DNA from: Chryseolinea soli
GTDB taxonomy: Bacteria; Bacteroidota; Bacteroidia; Cytophagales; Cyclobacteriaceae
Assembly: GCF_003589925.1 (NCBI RefSeq)
Contig: NZ_CP032382.1
Span: 7,812,001-7,876,000 of the forward strand
Reading direction: 5' to 3'
Length of the DNA stretch: 64,000 nt
The notes below the pieces were generated by a model. The model was given only the letters and a program-made list of their open reading frames with translations. It did not search any database and was not told the DNA's origin. The number at the start of each line of letters is the position of its first letter. Positions within the stretch are counted from its first letter, which is position 1. A program made the position numbers and the translations under genes. Positions 15,586 to 23,843 of the stretch are shown piece after piece.

Positions 15586-17019
15586 ATGACCACTAAAAGC
15601 TATCACTTAAAAATTGGATTGTTCGGAATAGGCCTGCAAGCCTACTGGGAACAATTTGAAGGCCTGCAGCAACGGCTGGAGGGCTATGTGTCGGTCGTGC
15701 ATAAAAATATCTCGTCCACCCGCCATGAGGTGATCAATCTGGGGTTGATCGACACACCCGAGAAAGCGCTGGAGGCCGGCCATACTTTTCGCGAAAAAGA
15801 TGTGGACATCATTTTCTTGTACGTCACCACCTATGCGCTCTCGTCGACCGTGTTGCCCGTCGTGCAGCGCGCCAAGGTGCCGGTGGTCATTCTCAATCTC
15901 GTTCCCGAGGCCTCGATCGACTATCATCGCTTTAACCACCTGACCGACCGGACGCAGATGACCGGCGAGTGGCTCGCGTATTGCTCACCGTGTCCCGTGC
16001 CGGAGATTGCGAGCGTCTTTCAACGGGCCAGGATCCCGTTCTATCAAGTGACGGGCACGCTCCATGATCCGGCGATCTGGGAGGAAGTAACGGACTGGGT
16101 AGATGCCGCACGGGTGGCCCACATCCTGTTTCACAACCGGCTGGGCTTGATGGGCAATTACTATGGCGGCATGCTCGACATCTACTCCAACCTTACCCTG
16201 CACTGCGCCACCTTTGGCGGACACCTGGAGATCATTGAAGTGGACGAGCTTTCGTCGCTCCGCGAATCCATTGGCCCGGACCTGATAGAGCGGCGGGTCG
16301 CTGATTTCAACAGCGCTTTCGATGTCCAACCCGATTGTTCAAAAGACGAATTGATTCGCGCGGCCCGGACCTCGGTGGCCCTGGATCTCCTGGTGGAACA
16401 ACATCAGTTGGGGTCCCTCGCCTATTATCACAAAGGCACGGGCAACGCCGCCAATGCGGATACAATGAGTTCGATCATCCTGGGAACCTCGCTGCTCACG
16501 GGCCGTGGCATTCCCGTTGCTGGGGAATACGAAGTGAAAAATGCACAAGCCATGAAGATCATGGACAGCTTTGGCGTGGGCGGTTCGTTCACGGAATATT
16601 ATGCCATGGACTATGTCGACGATGTGGTGTTGATGGGGCACGATGGCCCGGGCCACATTGCCATTGCCCAGGGAAAGACAAAAGTGAAACCGCTGCACGT
16701 ATATCATGGGAAAGTGGGTAGCGGGTTGTCAGTGGAAATGCGTGTAAAGCAGGGACCGGTAACGCTGCTGTCGGTGGTTGAGAAAGTGGATGGGACGCTT
16801 ATGCTCTTGTGTGCCGAGGGAGAATCGGTGGATGGTCCGATACTGGAGATCGGCAACACCAATAGTCGCTATCGTTTTTCTATCGGTGCGCGGGATTTTG
16901 CTGAAAATTGGAATCGTCATGGTCCCGCGCATCATTGTGTGGTGGGGGTAACACATATTGCCGATAAGCTAAAAAAATTGGGTGCGTTGTGGGGTATTGA
17001 GGTCGTCCAGGTGTGTTGA
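15586..17019 (+). CDS. L-arabinose/L-fucose isomerase family protein
   Basis: 477 residues, similar in plan to AraA, which interconverts an aldopentose and its ketose using Mn2+. The four metal ligands of AraA have clear counterparts: Glu314 (or 316) in AGEYEVKNA, Glu337 in GSFTEYYAMDY, His352 in MGHDGPGH and His449/450 in GPAHHCVVG. Overall similarity to classical AraA is low, and the N-terminal domain (IGLFGIGLQAYWEQFEGLQ) is of the divergent type. I therefore give no gene symbol: it may act on L-arabinose, standing in for an araA missing between araB and araD, or on another sugar. It lies alone, 88 bases after a permease gene, and ends at a strong hairpin. Confidence 0.8.
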   Translation: MTTKSYHLKIGLFGIGLQAYWEQFEGLQQRLEGYVSVVHKNISSTRHEVINLGLIDTPEKALEAGHTFREKDVDIIFLYVTTYALSSTVLPVVQRAKVPVVILNLVPEASIDYHRFNHLTDRTQMTGEWLAYCSPCPVPEIASVFQRARIPFYQVTGTLHDPAIWEEVTDWVDAARVAHILFHNRLGLMGNYYGGMLDIYSNLTLHCATFGGHLEIIEVDELSSLRESIGPDLIERRVADFNSAFDVQPDCSKDELIRAARTSVALDLLVEQHQLGSLAYYHKGTGNAANADTMSSIILGTSLLTGRGIPVAGEYEVKNAQAMKIMDSFGVGGSFTEYYAMDYVDDVVLMGHDGPGHIAIAQGKTKVKPLHVYHGKVGSGLSVEMRVKQGPVTLLSVVEKVDGTLMLLCAEGESVDGPILEIGNTNSRYRFSIGARDFAENWNRHGPAHHCVVGVTHIADKLKKLGALWGIEVVQVC

Positions 17020-17024
17020 ATTTT

Positions 17025-17057
17025 AATAGATAACCGGATAGCATCCGATTATCTATT
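17025..17057. terminator. Bidirectional terminator
   Basis: AATAGATAACCGGAT pairs with ATCCGATTATCTATT (14 of 15 Watson-Crick, one G-U) around a 3-base loop, between the convergent isomerase and pirin genes; the stem ends are A/T-rich on both strands. Confidence 0.75.
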
Positions 17058-17089
17058 CATAAAACGACATCAAATAAATTGATATTTCA

Positions 17090-18001
17090 TTATGACAGCG
17101 CCTGGGGCGGCGGACTACCGGCGGCCTTGGATTTGTCTTCGGGAAGGGGCACAAATTCATGGTTGTCGTTTGGAGGGAGAACGATTCTTCCCGCGGTCCA
17201 GTCGGCTTTCGCTTGCTCGATGCGCTCCTTTCGCGACGAAACAAAATTCCACCAGATGAACCGGTCCCCCACGGGCTCACCGCCCAAGAGCATGAGCGTG
17301 CTCGCTTCCTTGGCGATCAGTGTGGGATCGACACCTTTGGTGAAAACCAGCATCTGGCCGGCCGTGTAGGCGCGTCCTGAAACTTCGATACTGCCTTTCA
17401 CGATATAGACGGCGCGTTCAGTGTGTTCTTTCGGTAGCCCAAACGTTGCGCCAGGTTGCAACACGGCATGCAGGTAAAGCAATGGCGAGTGGGTCTTTAC
17501 ATTGTTGTTCAATCCGTAGGCGTCGCCGGCGATCAATCGCATCCATACGCCCGTGTCGGTATAGATCGGCAACTGTTCAGGCTTGTAGTTATCGAAGGTG
17601 GGATTGGATTCTTCGTCTTTTTCCGGCAGGGCCACCCACGTCTGGATCATCTCGAAGCCACCGACGAGGACGGAGGGATCTTCAAATCTTTCGGAGTGCG
17701 CAATTCCCTTTCCGGCCGTCATCCAATTCACTTCGCCGGGGCGGATCACTTGCTGCACGCCGAGACTGTCGCGGTGGGTGACCTCGCCATTAAACAAGTA
17801 GCTGACCGTGGATAGACCGATGTGCGGGTGGGGCAACACGTCCATCTTGGCGACCGACTGCGGTTGAATGCTCACCGGGCCGGCGTGGTCCATGAAAATG
17901 AAAGGGCCCACCATCCGTCGCATTCGAAAGGGAAGAATTCTTTTGACCTCCATTCCGGGAGCGATAGCGGCTTTGCGGGCTTCAATGACGATGTCGAGCA
18001 T
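17090..18001 (-). CDS. Pirin family protein
   Basis: Bicupin of 303 residues. The N-terminal cupin carries the metal-binding residues of the family: His58 and His60 in LPHPHIGLSTV, His102 and Glu104 in GKGIAHSER. The C-terminal Pirin_C domain includes HTERAVYIVKGSIEV and LMLLGGEPVGDRFIWWNFVS. Bacterial pirins such as YhhW have quercetinase activity in vitro, but in most cases the physiological role is unknown. A Pro/Ser tail follows residue 285. It is monocistronic and convergent with the isomerase gene. Confidence 0.93.
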   Translation of the reverse strand: MLDIVIEARKAAIAPGMEVKRILPFRMRRMVGPFIFMDHAGPVSIQPQSVAKMDVLPHPHIGLSTVSYLFNGEVTHRDSLGVQQVIRPGEVNWMTAGKGIAHSERFEDPSVLVGGFEMIQTWVALPEKDEESNPTFDNYKPEQLPIYTDTGVWMRLIAGDAYGLNNNVKTHSPLLYLHAVLQPGATFGLPKEHTERAVYIVKGSIEVSGRAYTAGQMLVFTKGVDPTLIAKEASTLMLLGGEPVGDRFIWWNFVSSRKERIEQAKADWTAGRIVLPPNDNHEFVPLPEDKSKAAGSPPPQALS

Positions 18002-18214
18002 GATGGATTCGGGTTCTGATTTTTCGAAGGAAATTTATTTGCCTTTCAAAGATACCGTTTTAAGTAGATACCGCTCAAGCGCTAACGATTTGTGTTTCCA
18101 CGCATACTGCGGAGATTTTCTTTTTGAATACATGAACCCGTGAACAAACTCTTTTTGTAACTTGTTATTGCCCAAGACACAGGGACCCGCCCAACGGTCC
18201 GCCGAGCAAAACCC

Positions 18215-18937
18215 ATGAAACGGTTAAAAAAATTTGCTTACAAGCCCTTCCGCGCCCTTACGGAACATCTGAAAACCGTGCCGGTCAATCACGACACCGA
18301 AACCCTGCACCAGGTCCGTATCGACATAAAAAAGATAAAGGCGGTCCTGAACTTGATCCATGAGACCCGGAAGAAATTCAGGAATCATAAACGTTTTCTT
18401 CCCTTCCGCGCCATTTTTCGAAAGGCCGATGCCATCCGGCAATCCGAGGTACTTACTTCGCTCCTGACAAAGTATCCCGAGGAAGGTCTACAACTTCCTC
18501 CCACGGAGCATCCACCGCTGGAAACTTTTGAATCGAAAGTCCCCAACTACTTGCAAACCGTAAAGGCGCAATCCGAAAAACTCAAACCTTATCTAAAAAA
18601 AATCAAGGACCGCGACATCGGTCGTTATCTCAAACATCAATACAAGAAAATACAAAGCAAGCTCTATCCTCATCTCGCGTTAAAAGACATTCACAAAACC
18701 CGAAAATCCATAAAGGCGGCTTTATTTATTGCCGGGTCCACCGATCACTTAAAAAAGAAAAAAGAAAAATTTTACGACACGTTGCAGGAAGCCATCGGCA
18801 ATCTTCATGACAAACAACTCTTACTGCAGTTGCTAAAGAAAAATGACAACGACCGTCATCATCACCGTGCCCTCCGCACGGCCTGTGCACACGACATACG
18901 CCAGATCCGGGGTCTTGCCGCCGGTTTCTATGGTTAA
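18215..18937 (+). CDS. CHAD domain-containing protein
   Basis: 240 residues of basic alpha-helices with the conserved histidines of the CHAD family: LHQVRIDIKKIKAVLNL near residue 30, DIHKTRKSIKAALF near 165 and IGNLHDKQLLLQLL near 195. CHAD domains bind inorganic polyphosphate and some locate to polyphosphate granules. No CYTH triphosphatase domain is fused or adjacent. The gene is convergent with the encapsulin operon, whose last stop is only 24 bases away. That is a notable neighbour because encapsulins are storage compartments, but no functional link can be shown. Confidence 0.8.
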   Translation: MKRLKKFAYKPFRALTEHLKTVPVNHDTETLHQVRIDIKKIKAVLNLIHETRKKFRNHKRFLPFRAIFRKADAIRQSEVLTSLLTKYPEEGLQLPPTEHPPLETFESKVPNYLQTVKAQSEKLKPYLKKIKDRDIGRYLKHQYKKIQSKLYPHLALKDIHKTRKSIKAALFIAGSTDHLKKKKEKFYDTLQEAIGNLHDKQLLLQLLKKNDNDRHHHRALRTACAHDIRQIRGLAAGFYG

Positions 18938-18961
18938 CCCCACATCGATTTGATACCTGTA

Positions 18962-20731
18962 TTACCTTCTTTTGGCGGACCTCAGTTTGTGTAGCACGGC
19001 GACTAACGCGTCGACGTCGGCGCAGGTGTTATAAAACGCCAGCGAAGGACGAACGGTGCTCTCCACCCCAAACCTGCGCAAAATGGGCTGTGCGCAATGG
19101 TGGCCGGTTCTCACGGCGATGCCTTCTTTGTTCAACGCCTGCCCTACTTCGTCGTTCGTATAGCCGTCGAGCACGAACGACATGACACTGGCTTTGTCGG
19201 GGGCCGTGCCGATCAGACGCAAACCCGGAACCTGTTTTAACAGTTGTGTCCCATAAAGCAAAAGAGCGTGTTCGTATTGGTTGATGAGGTCCATGCCGAT
19301 GCGGCTCACATAGTCGAGGGCAGCGCCCAGGCCCACCGCGTCGGCGATGTTGCCCGTGCCGGCTTCGAATCGTCCGGGGGCCTTGTGAAACTCGGTGTGC
19401 TCGAAGGTCACGTCCTTGATCATGTTGCCTCCGCCCTGCCAGGGTTGCATCTGGTTTAGGATCTCTTCCTTTCCATAGACTGCACCGATGCCGGTGGGTC
19501 CAAATATTTTGTGACCCGAGAAAACAAAAAAATCGGGGTTCAACTGTTGCAGGTCGACTCGCATGTGCGACACCGACTGGGCACCGTCGAGCAAAACCTT
19601 CGCGCCTGCTGTGTGCGCCATGTCGATGATGACCTGGGCCGGTGTTACGGTCCCCAGCGCGTTGGATACCTGCGTGAACGACACCAGTTTCGTTTTGCTG
19701 TTGAGTAGCTTGCCGTATTCGTCCAACCGGATCTGTCCATCGTCGTCGACGGGGATCACGCGGATCTTAAAGCCCTTTTTTTCGGCGAGCAATTGCCAGG
19801 GCACAATGTTGGCGTGGTGTTCGAGATGACTGAGAATGATCTCGTCGCCGGCATTCAGGTTTTGATCGCCCCAGCTTTGCGCAATGAGGTTGATCCCCTC
19901 GGTTGTGCCACGGACAAAGATGATCTCGTTGGGCGAGCCTGCATTGAGGAAGCGCTGTACTTTTTTACGCGCCCCTTCAAACGCATCCGTAGCACGGGCC
20001 GCCAACTCGTGGGCGGCGCGGTGGATGTTGGAGTTTTCGTGTTCGTAAAATTCGCTGATGCGATCGATGACGAACTTTGGCTTTTGCGTGGTGGCCGCAT
20101 TGTCGAGCCAGACCAATGATTTTCCGTTGACCCGTTCCTTTAAAATCGGAAAATCACCTTTGACGCGATTGATGTCGAAAGGAGGCCGCACGATGCCGAC
20201 ATCGCCAGGCATGGGCGTTGGCGTGCTGTCGTTTAGAAAATAAAATGACGTCGGATGCATGCCCGGGAAAGGATTAACGGGCAACTGCGGTGTGGCCATG
20301 AAAGAATTGATCTGGCGAAGCACCTGGTTCAATTCCTGCTCGAAGGGTTGTTCCGATTGAAAAGGCAAGCGGTGCGATGATTTGTTGCTTGCCGATTCCG
20401 TGCTATAGTTTCCGCTGGGGTTCTGCAAAGACGGCGACCGGCCACTACCGGCAACTGACTTTGGGATCTCGCCATTGTAAAAATGGGGATCGGGCAAACT
20501 GGTTTGCGGATCCTTGATGTCAAAACTTTCCGGGTGATTGATCTGGGAATTGGACGTTCCTGCCGCCGGCGAAAAATCGCTCACTTGGTTTTCGGCTACC
20601 GGGTTCGCCTGGGCAAACCGTTGTGCCGACTCCATGGACGGGTCGCCCGCCGGTGCAGCTTTAAAATACTGATTGGCCAGCCGCTCCAGTTCCCGGACGT
20701 CGGGCAGATTATCTTGATTGAAATTGTTCAT
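18962..20731 (-). CDS. Family 2A encapsulin cargo: cysteine desulfurase (SufS-like) with N-terminal targeting extension
   Basis: PLP enzyme that takes sulfur from L-cysteine, leaving alanine and an enzyme persulfide. Residues 185-589 are a group II (SufS/CsdA) desulfurase: NAATTQKP near 211, LEHHANIVPW near 303, the PLP lysine Lys408 in SGHKIFGPTG and the active cysteine Cys546 in RTGHHCAQP. Ordinary SufS is about 405 residues; this protein has about 184 more at the N-terminus, rich in Pro, Ser, Asn and Gln and probably disordered. Two short helical segments stand out, VRELERLANQYFKA (12-25) and EQELNQVLRQINSFM (131-145). In family 2A encapsulins such extensions load the desulfurase into the shell. 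The shell gene is directly upstream (53-base gap, same strand). Known members of this pair store elemental sulfur. Confidence 0.93.
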   Translation of the reverse strand: MNNFNQDNLPDVRELERLANQYFKAAPAGDPSMESAQRFAQANPVAENQVSDFSPAAGTSNSQINHPESFDIKDPQTSLPDPHFYNGEIPKSVAGSGRSPSLQNPSGNYSTESASNKSSHRLPFQSEQPFEQELNQVLRQINSFMATPQLPVNPFPGMHPTSFYFLNDSTPTPMPGDVGIVRPPFDINRVKGDFPILKERVNGKSLVWLDNAATTQKPKFVIDRISEFYEHENSNIHRAAHELAARATDAFEGARKKVQRFLNAGSPNEIIFVRGTTEGINLIAQSWGDQNLNAGDEIILSHLEHHANIVPWQLLAEKKGFKIRVIPVDDDGQIRLDEYGKLLNSKTKLVSFTQVSNALGTVTPAQVIIDMAHTAGAKVLLDGAQSVSHMRVDLQQLNPDFFVFSGHKIFGPTGIGAVYGKEEILNQMQPWQGGGNMIKDVTFEHTEFHKAPGRFEAGTGNIADAVGLGAALDYVSRIGMDLINQYEHALLLYGTQLLKQVPGLRLIGTAPDKASVMSFVLDGYTNDEVGQALNKEGIAVRTGHHCAQPILRRFGVESTVRPSLAFYNTCADVDALVAVLHKLRSAKRR

Positions 20732-20784
20732 GACCGTGTGTTAAGAAATGGGACAAACGCCATTCACCAGGGACAAAAATTCCC

Positions 20785-21705
20785 TCAATATTTGTATTCG
20801 TGGTACTTGGTGATGTCCACGTCTTCCAGCACGGCGATGGCATCGTCTACCAGCACAGCGATGGAACAATACAAGGCGATCAGGTAAGAGGCAATAGCCT
20901 TATCGTTGATGCCCATGAATCGCACCGACAATCCCGGGGTTTGCTCGCCGGGCAGGTTGGGCTGATACAGGCCGACCACACCCTGACGTGCTTCGCCCGT
21001 GCGGAGCAATATTATTTTTGACTTGCCATTGGTGATCGGGAGTTTGTCGCTCGGGATCAGCGGAATGCCGCGCCACGTGATGAATTGTGAGCCAAACAAC
21101 GAGACGGTTGGCGGCGGAACACCTCTGCGTGTACACTCGCGACCAAAGGCAGCAATGGTCAGTGGATGAAGCAAAAAGAAGCCCGGCTCTTTCCACACTT
21201 TGGCCAGCAATTCGTCCAGGTCGTCGGGCGTGGGGGCGCCGGTGCGGGTTTTGATGGTCTGACTTGCCGGCGTACTGCTGATCAAGCCATACTCTTTATT
21301 ATTGATGAGCTCGCTTTCCTGGCGCTCTTTGATGGCTTCGATGGCCAGCCGGAGTTGTTCACTGATTTGATTGTAGGGCCGGCTATACAGATCGGACACA
21401 CGCGTGTGCACATCCACCAGGGTGTTGACGGCGCTGAGGTTATATTCACGCGGGTTGGCATCGTAGTCCACGTACGTGTGAGGAAGCACGTGCTCGTCGC
21501 GCGTGGAGCAATCCACCTCGATGTTTTGGGCGTCCTTCACTTTGTTGAGCCGGTACACGCCCGACTCCACAGGAACCCAGCTCATGAGGTGCGTCAACCA
21601 GCGCGGTGTGATCGTTACCATTTGAGGCACGGTGCGGGTGGCAATGGCCAACTGTCGTGCGGCTACATCATCGAGGGCGGTTTGATTTTTGATTTTCTCT
21701 GCCAT
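20785..21705 (-). CDS. Family 2A encapsulin nanocompartment shell protein (SrpI-like)
   Basis: 306 residues with the HK97-type encapsulin fold. Recognised from the family 2A features: a long N-terminal arm, SWVPVESGVYRLNKV (about 42-56), the YDANPREYNLSAVNTLVDVHTRVSDLY stretch (quoted in part: YDANPREYNLSAVNTLVDVH), RPYNQISEQLRLAIEAIKER, a P-domain with FGRECTRRGVPPPTV and FITWRGIPLIPSDKLP, and the C-terminal SVRFMGINDKAIASYLIALY. There is no room for the cyclic-nucleotide-binding insertion that marks family 2B. Sixty copies would be expected to form an icosahedral shell of about 24 nm. It is the first gene of a two-gene operon with its cargo desulfurase; the serine acetyltransferase gene often seen beside such pairs is absent here. 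Confidence 0.93.
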   Translation of the reverse strand: MAEKIKNQTALDDVAARQLAIATRTVPQMVTITPRWLTHLMSWVPVESGVYRLNKVKDAQNIEVDCSTRDEHVLPHTYVDYDANPREYNLSAVNTLVDVHTRVSDLYSRPYNQISEQLRLAIEAIKERQESELINNKEYGLISSTPASQTIKTRTGAPTPDDLDELLAKVWKEPGFFLLHPLTIAAFGRECTRRGVPPPTVSLFGSQFITWRGIPLIPSDKLPITNGKSKIILLRTGEARQGVVGLYQPNLPGEQTPGLSVRFMGINDKAIASYLIALYCSIAVLVDDAIAVLEDVDITKYHEYKY

Positions 21706-22125
21706 ATGCTTTTCAAGTTTTCGGAGGTATTGCTTTTTTATTTATGGGATGATTTGTTTTTCAATACACAGTCTTGCGTCCACTAAAAATACTCTACGAT
21801 CGATCTCCTAAAGAATCAACAAGCCTTTTACGGTTCATGCTCCCTTGATGAAAATGTGCGGTGTGCACGTCATTCGTCAAGCGGCATTACGAAGAACAAA
21901 ATGAAATTTGATGGTACCCGTTTTCAATAGGATCAAATAGGTGGGACTTGATCCTGACATTGAAGCGGCGGGAATTAGTATGCACTAATTCTCCAGTAAG
22001 GTAAATATTAAATGGCGGATAAAACAAGGGTTTGCTCAAATTCAAATCATCGCGTTGAAAAGCAAATTTCTAAGGCGATGGAAAACCTCGCCACCGATTA
22101 TGAAAAATGGGCTATATTACCATTC
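21706..22125. promoter_or_regulatory. Divergent promoter region between the encapsulin and SMP-30 operons
   Basis: 420 bases without a convincing gene. It contains two inverted repeats: AGGATCAA at 21929-21936 with TTGATCCT at 21948-21955, and GAATTAGT then ATGC then ACTAATTC at 21972-21991. Both lie nearer the plus-strand sugar operon and could be operators for it. The encapsulin side shows only AT-rich sequence. Confidence 0.45.
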
Positions 22126-23010
22126 ATGAACTCCCCCGCCCCTAAAGTTGTCATTGCGCACACCTGCCTGCTGGGTGAGGGGCCGGTTTGGGATGCTTTG
22201 CGAAAGACGGTTTGCTGGGTTGACATTCTCAACGGCGAGGTGCACGAATTTTCGACCGTCACGCAACAGCATCGAAAGATCGATGTGAAAGACATGGTGG
22301 GTTCCATCGCCCTGTGCAACAACGGCGAATACATCGCCGCCCTGAAAACGGGGTTGGCCTTTGTTCATCGGGACAGCGGCCGCATCCGGATGCTGCATCA
22401 TCCCGAGGTGCATTTGCCCGGCAATCGTTTTAACGACGGCAAGTGCGATCCCGCGGGCAGGTTTTGGGTGGGCACCATGGCCCTTTCCGAAGCGCCCGGC
22501 GCCGGCAGTCTCTATATGATCGATAAAAACCTGGCGCATACAAAAAAGATCAGCGGCGTCACCATTTCGAATGGGATGGCGTGGACCGGCGATCATCAAA
22601 CATTTTATTATATCGACACCCCCACCTATGAAGTGGTGGCCTATCGATACCATCATCCGTCGGGGGAGATCACGGACCGCAGGGTAGTCATCAAAATCCC
22701 CAAGGACGATGGCTTTCCGGATGGCATGACCATTGACGCAGAAGGCATGTTGTGGATCGCACACTGGGACGGTTGGCAAGTTACGCGGTGGGACCCGCGA
22801 ACGGGTGAGAAGCTTTCGCATATCGCTTTGCCCGTGGCCCGGGTCACTTCCTGTACGTTCGGCGGCGAGCGTCTGCAGGATCTCTATATCACGTCGGCAA
22901 AAACCGGTCTCTCGGAAAAACAATTGGAAGAGCAGCCCTTGGCCGGCGGGCTCTTCGTCGTGAAGCATTGCGGGCAAGGCGTGGAGACGGCCGTATTCGA
23001 ATGTCAATGA
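22126..23010 (+). CDS. SMP-30/gluconolactonase family sugar lactonase
   Basis: Six-bladed propeller metalloenzyme that opens sugar lactones. The start ATG 22126 gives 294 residues, the normal length; the frame is open back to 22012, but those residues do not resemble the family. Signature segments are LLGEGPVWDALRKTVCWVDI (metal ligand Glu18), NRFNDGKCDPAGRFWVGTM, ISNGMAWTGDHQTFYYIDT and FPDGMTIDAEGMLWIAHWDG, supplying the Asn and Asp ligands known from regucalcin. It has no signal peptide, so it is cytosolic. It is first in an operon with two SDR dehydrogenases (gaps of 31 and 49 bases), fitting a route in which a sugar is oxidised to a lactone and hydrolysed. Substrate unknown. Confidence 0.92.
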   Translation: MNSPAPKVVIAHTCLLGEGPVWDALRKTVCWVDILNGEVHEFSTVTQQHRKIDVKDMVGSIALCNNGEYIAALKTGLAFVHRDSGRIRMLHHPEVHLPGNRFNDGKCDPAGRFWVGTMALSEAPGAGSLYMIDKNLAHTKKISGVTISNGMAWTGDHQTFYYIDTPTYEVVAYRYHHPSGEITDRRVVIKIPKDDGFPDGMTIDAEGMLWIAHWDGWQVTRWDPRTGEKLSHIALPVARVTSCTFGGERLQDLYITSAKTGLSEKQLEEQPLAGGLFVVKHCGQGVETAVFECQ

Positions 23011-23041
23011 TTTATTCGATCTCAATAAACCTATAATTAGT

Positions 23042-23794
23042 ATGGAACGATTCAAATACCAGGTCGCTGTCGTTTCCGGCGGTGCCGAAGGTCTTGGCAA
23101 AGGCATTGCCGACCGCCTCGCCTCCGAGGGTGGCACGGTTGCCCTATTCGACATCAACCAAGCCCTTCTGGACAAAACCGTGACCGAATTCAAAGCCAAA
23201 GGCCACAACGTCTCCGGTCACCTGGTGGACGTCGCTTCGGAAGACGCCGTGCGAAAAGCGATGGAGGAAGTGGAAGCAACGTATGGACAGATCGACATCA
23301 TGGTCAATTGCGCCGGCATTGTCGGGCCCACCAGCACGAACATCACCGACTATCCCACGGAGGCCTTCGACCGGATCTACAACATCAATCTTCGCGGTTC
23401 ATTTTTAATGACCAAGTATGCACTTGTGGCCATGAAGAAAAAAAATTATGGCCGCATTCTTTTGATCGCATCCATGGCCGGAAAAGAAGGCAATCCGTTC
23501 ATGGCCGGCTACACGGCGATGAAAGCGGGTGTGATCGGATTGGTGAAAGGCATCGGCAAAGAATATGCAGAGACCGGCATTACCGTGAACGGGCTGGCAC
23601 CCGCCGTCATCAAGACCGCCATGAACGATCAGACCGCGCCGGAACAACTCGCCTACATGATCGGCAAGATCCCGATGAAACGCCTGGGCACCATCGAAGA
23701 AGTGGCCAGCATTACGGCCTGGATTGTTTCCAAGGAGGCCAGCTTCAATACCGGCTTCCTCTTCGACGTGTCTGGTGGAAGAGCAACCTATTAA
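23042..23794 (+). CDS. SDR family NAD(P)-dependent oxidoreductase (FabG-like)
   Basis: Classical short-chain dehydrogenase of 250 residues. The cofactor motif is GGAEGLGKG (Gly13, Gly17, Gly19); VNCAGIVG is near 88; the catalytic residues are Ser144 (IASMAG), Tyr157 and Lys161 (YTAMK); and the C-terminal DVSGGRATY is typical. Asp37 after the second strand (FDIN) suggests NAD preference, by the usual rule. It sits second in the lactonase operon and is a good candidate for a sugar or sugar-acid dehydrogenase rather than fatty-acid synthesis. The exact substrate cannot be read from the sequence. Confidence 0.92.
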   Translation: MERFKYQVAVVSGGAEGLGKGIADRLASEGGTVALFDINQALLDKTVTEFKAKGHNVSGHLVDVASEDAVRKAMEEVEATYGQIDIMVNCAGIVGPTSTNITDYPTEAFDRIYNINLRGSFLMTKYALVAMKKKNYGRILLIASMAGKEGNPFMAGYTAMKAGVIGLVKGIGKEYAETGITVNGLAPAVIKTAMNDQTAPEQLAYMIGKIPMKRLGTIEEVASITAWIVSKEASFNTGFLFDVSGGRATY

Positions 23795-23843
23795 AATCAC
23801 GCCACACTCACTGTTAAAAATTCTAACGCTTCAAAAAGCTAGC

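Noticed and set aside
20785..21705. Prophage capsid protein
   Set aside because: It has an HK97-type fold but no phage genes around it, and it is paired with a desulfurase, as in family 2A encapsulins.
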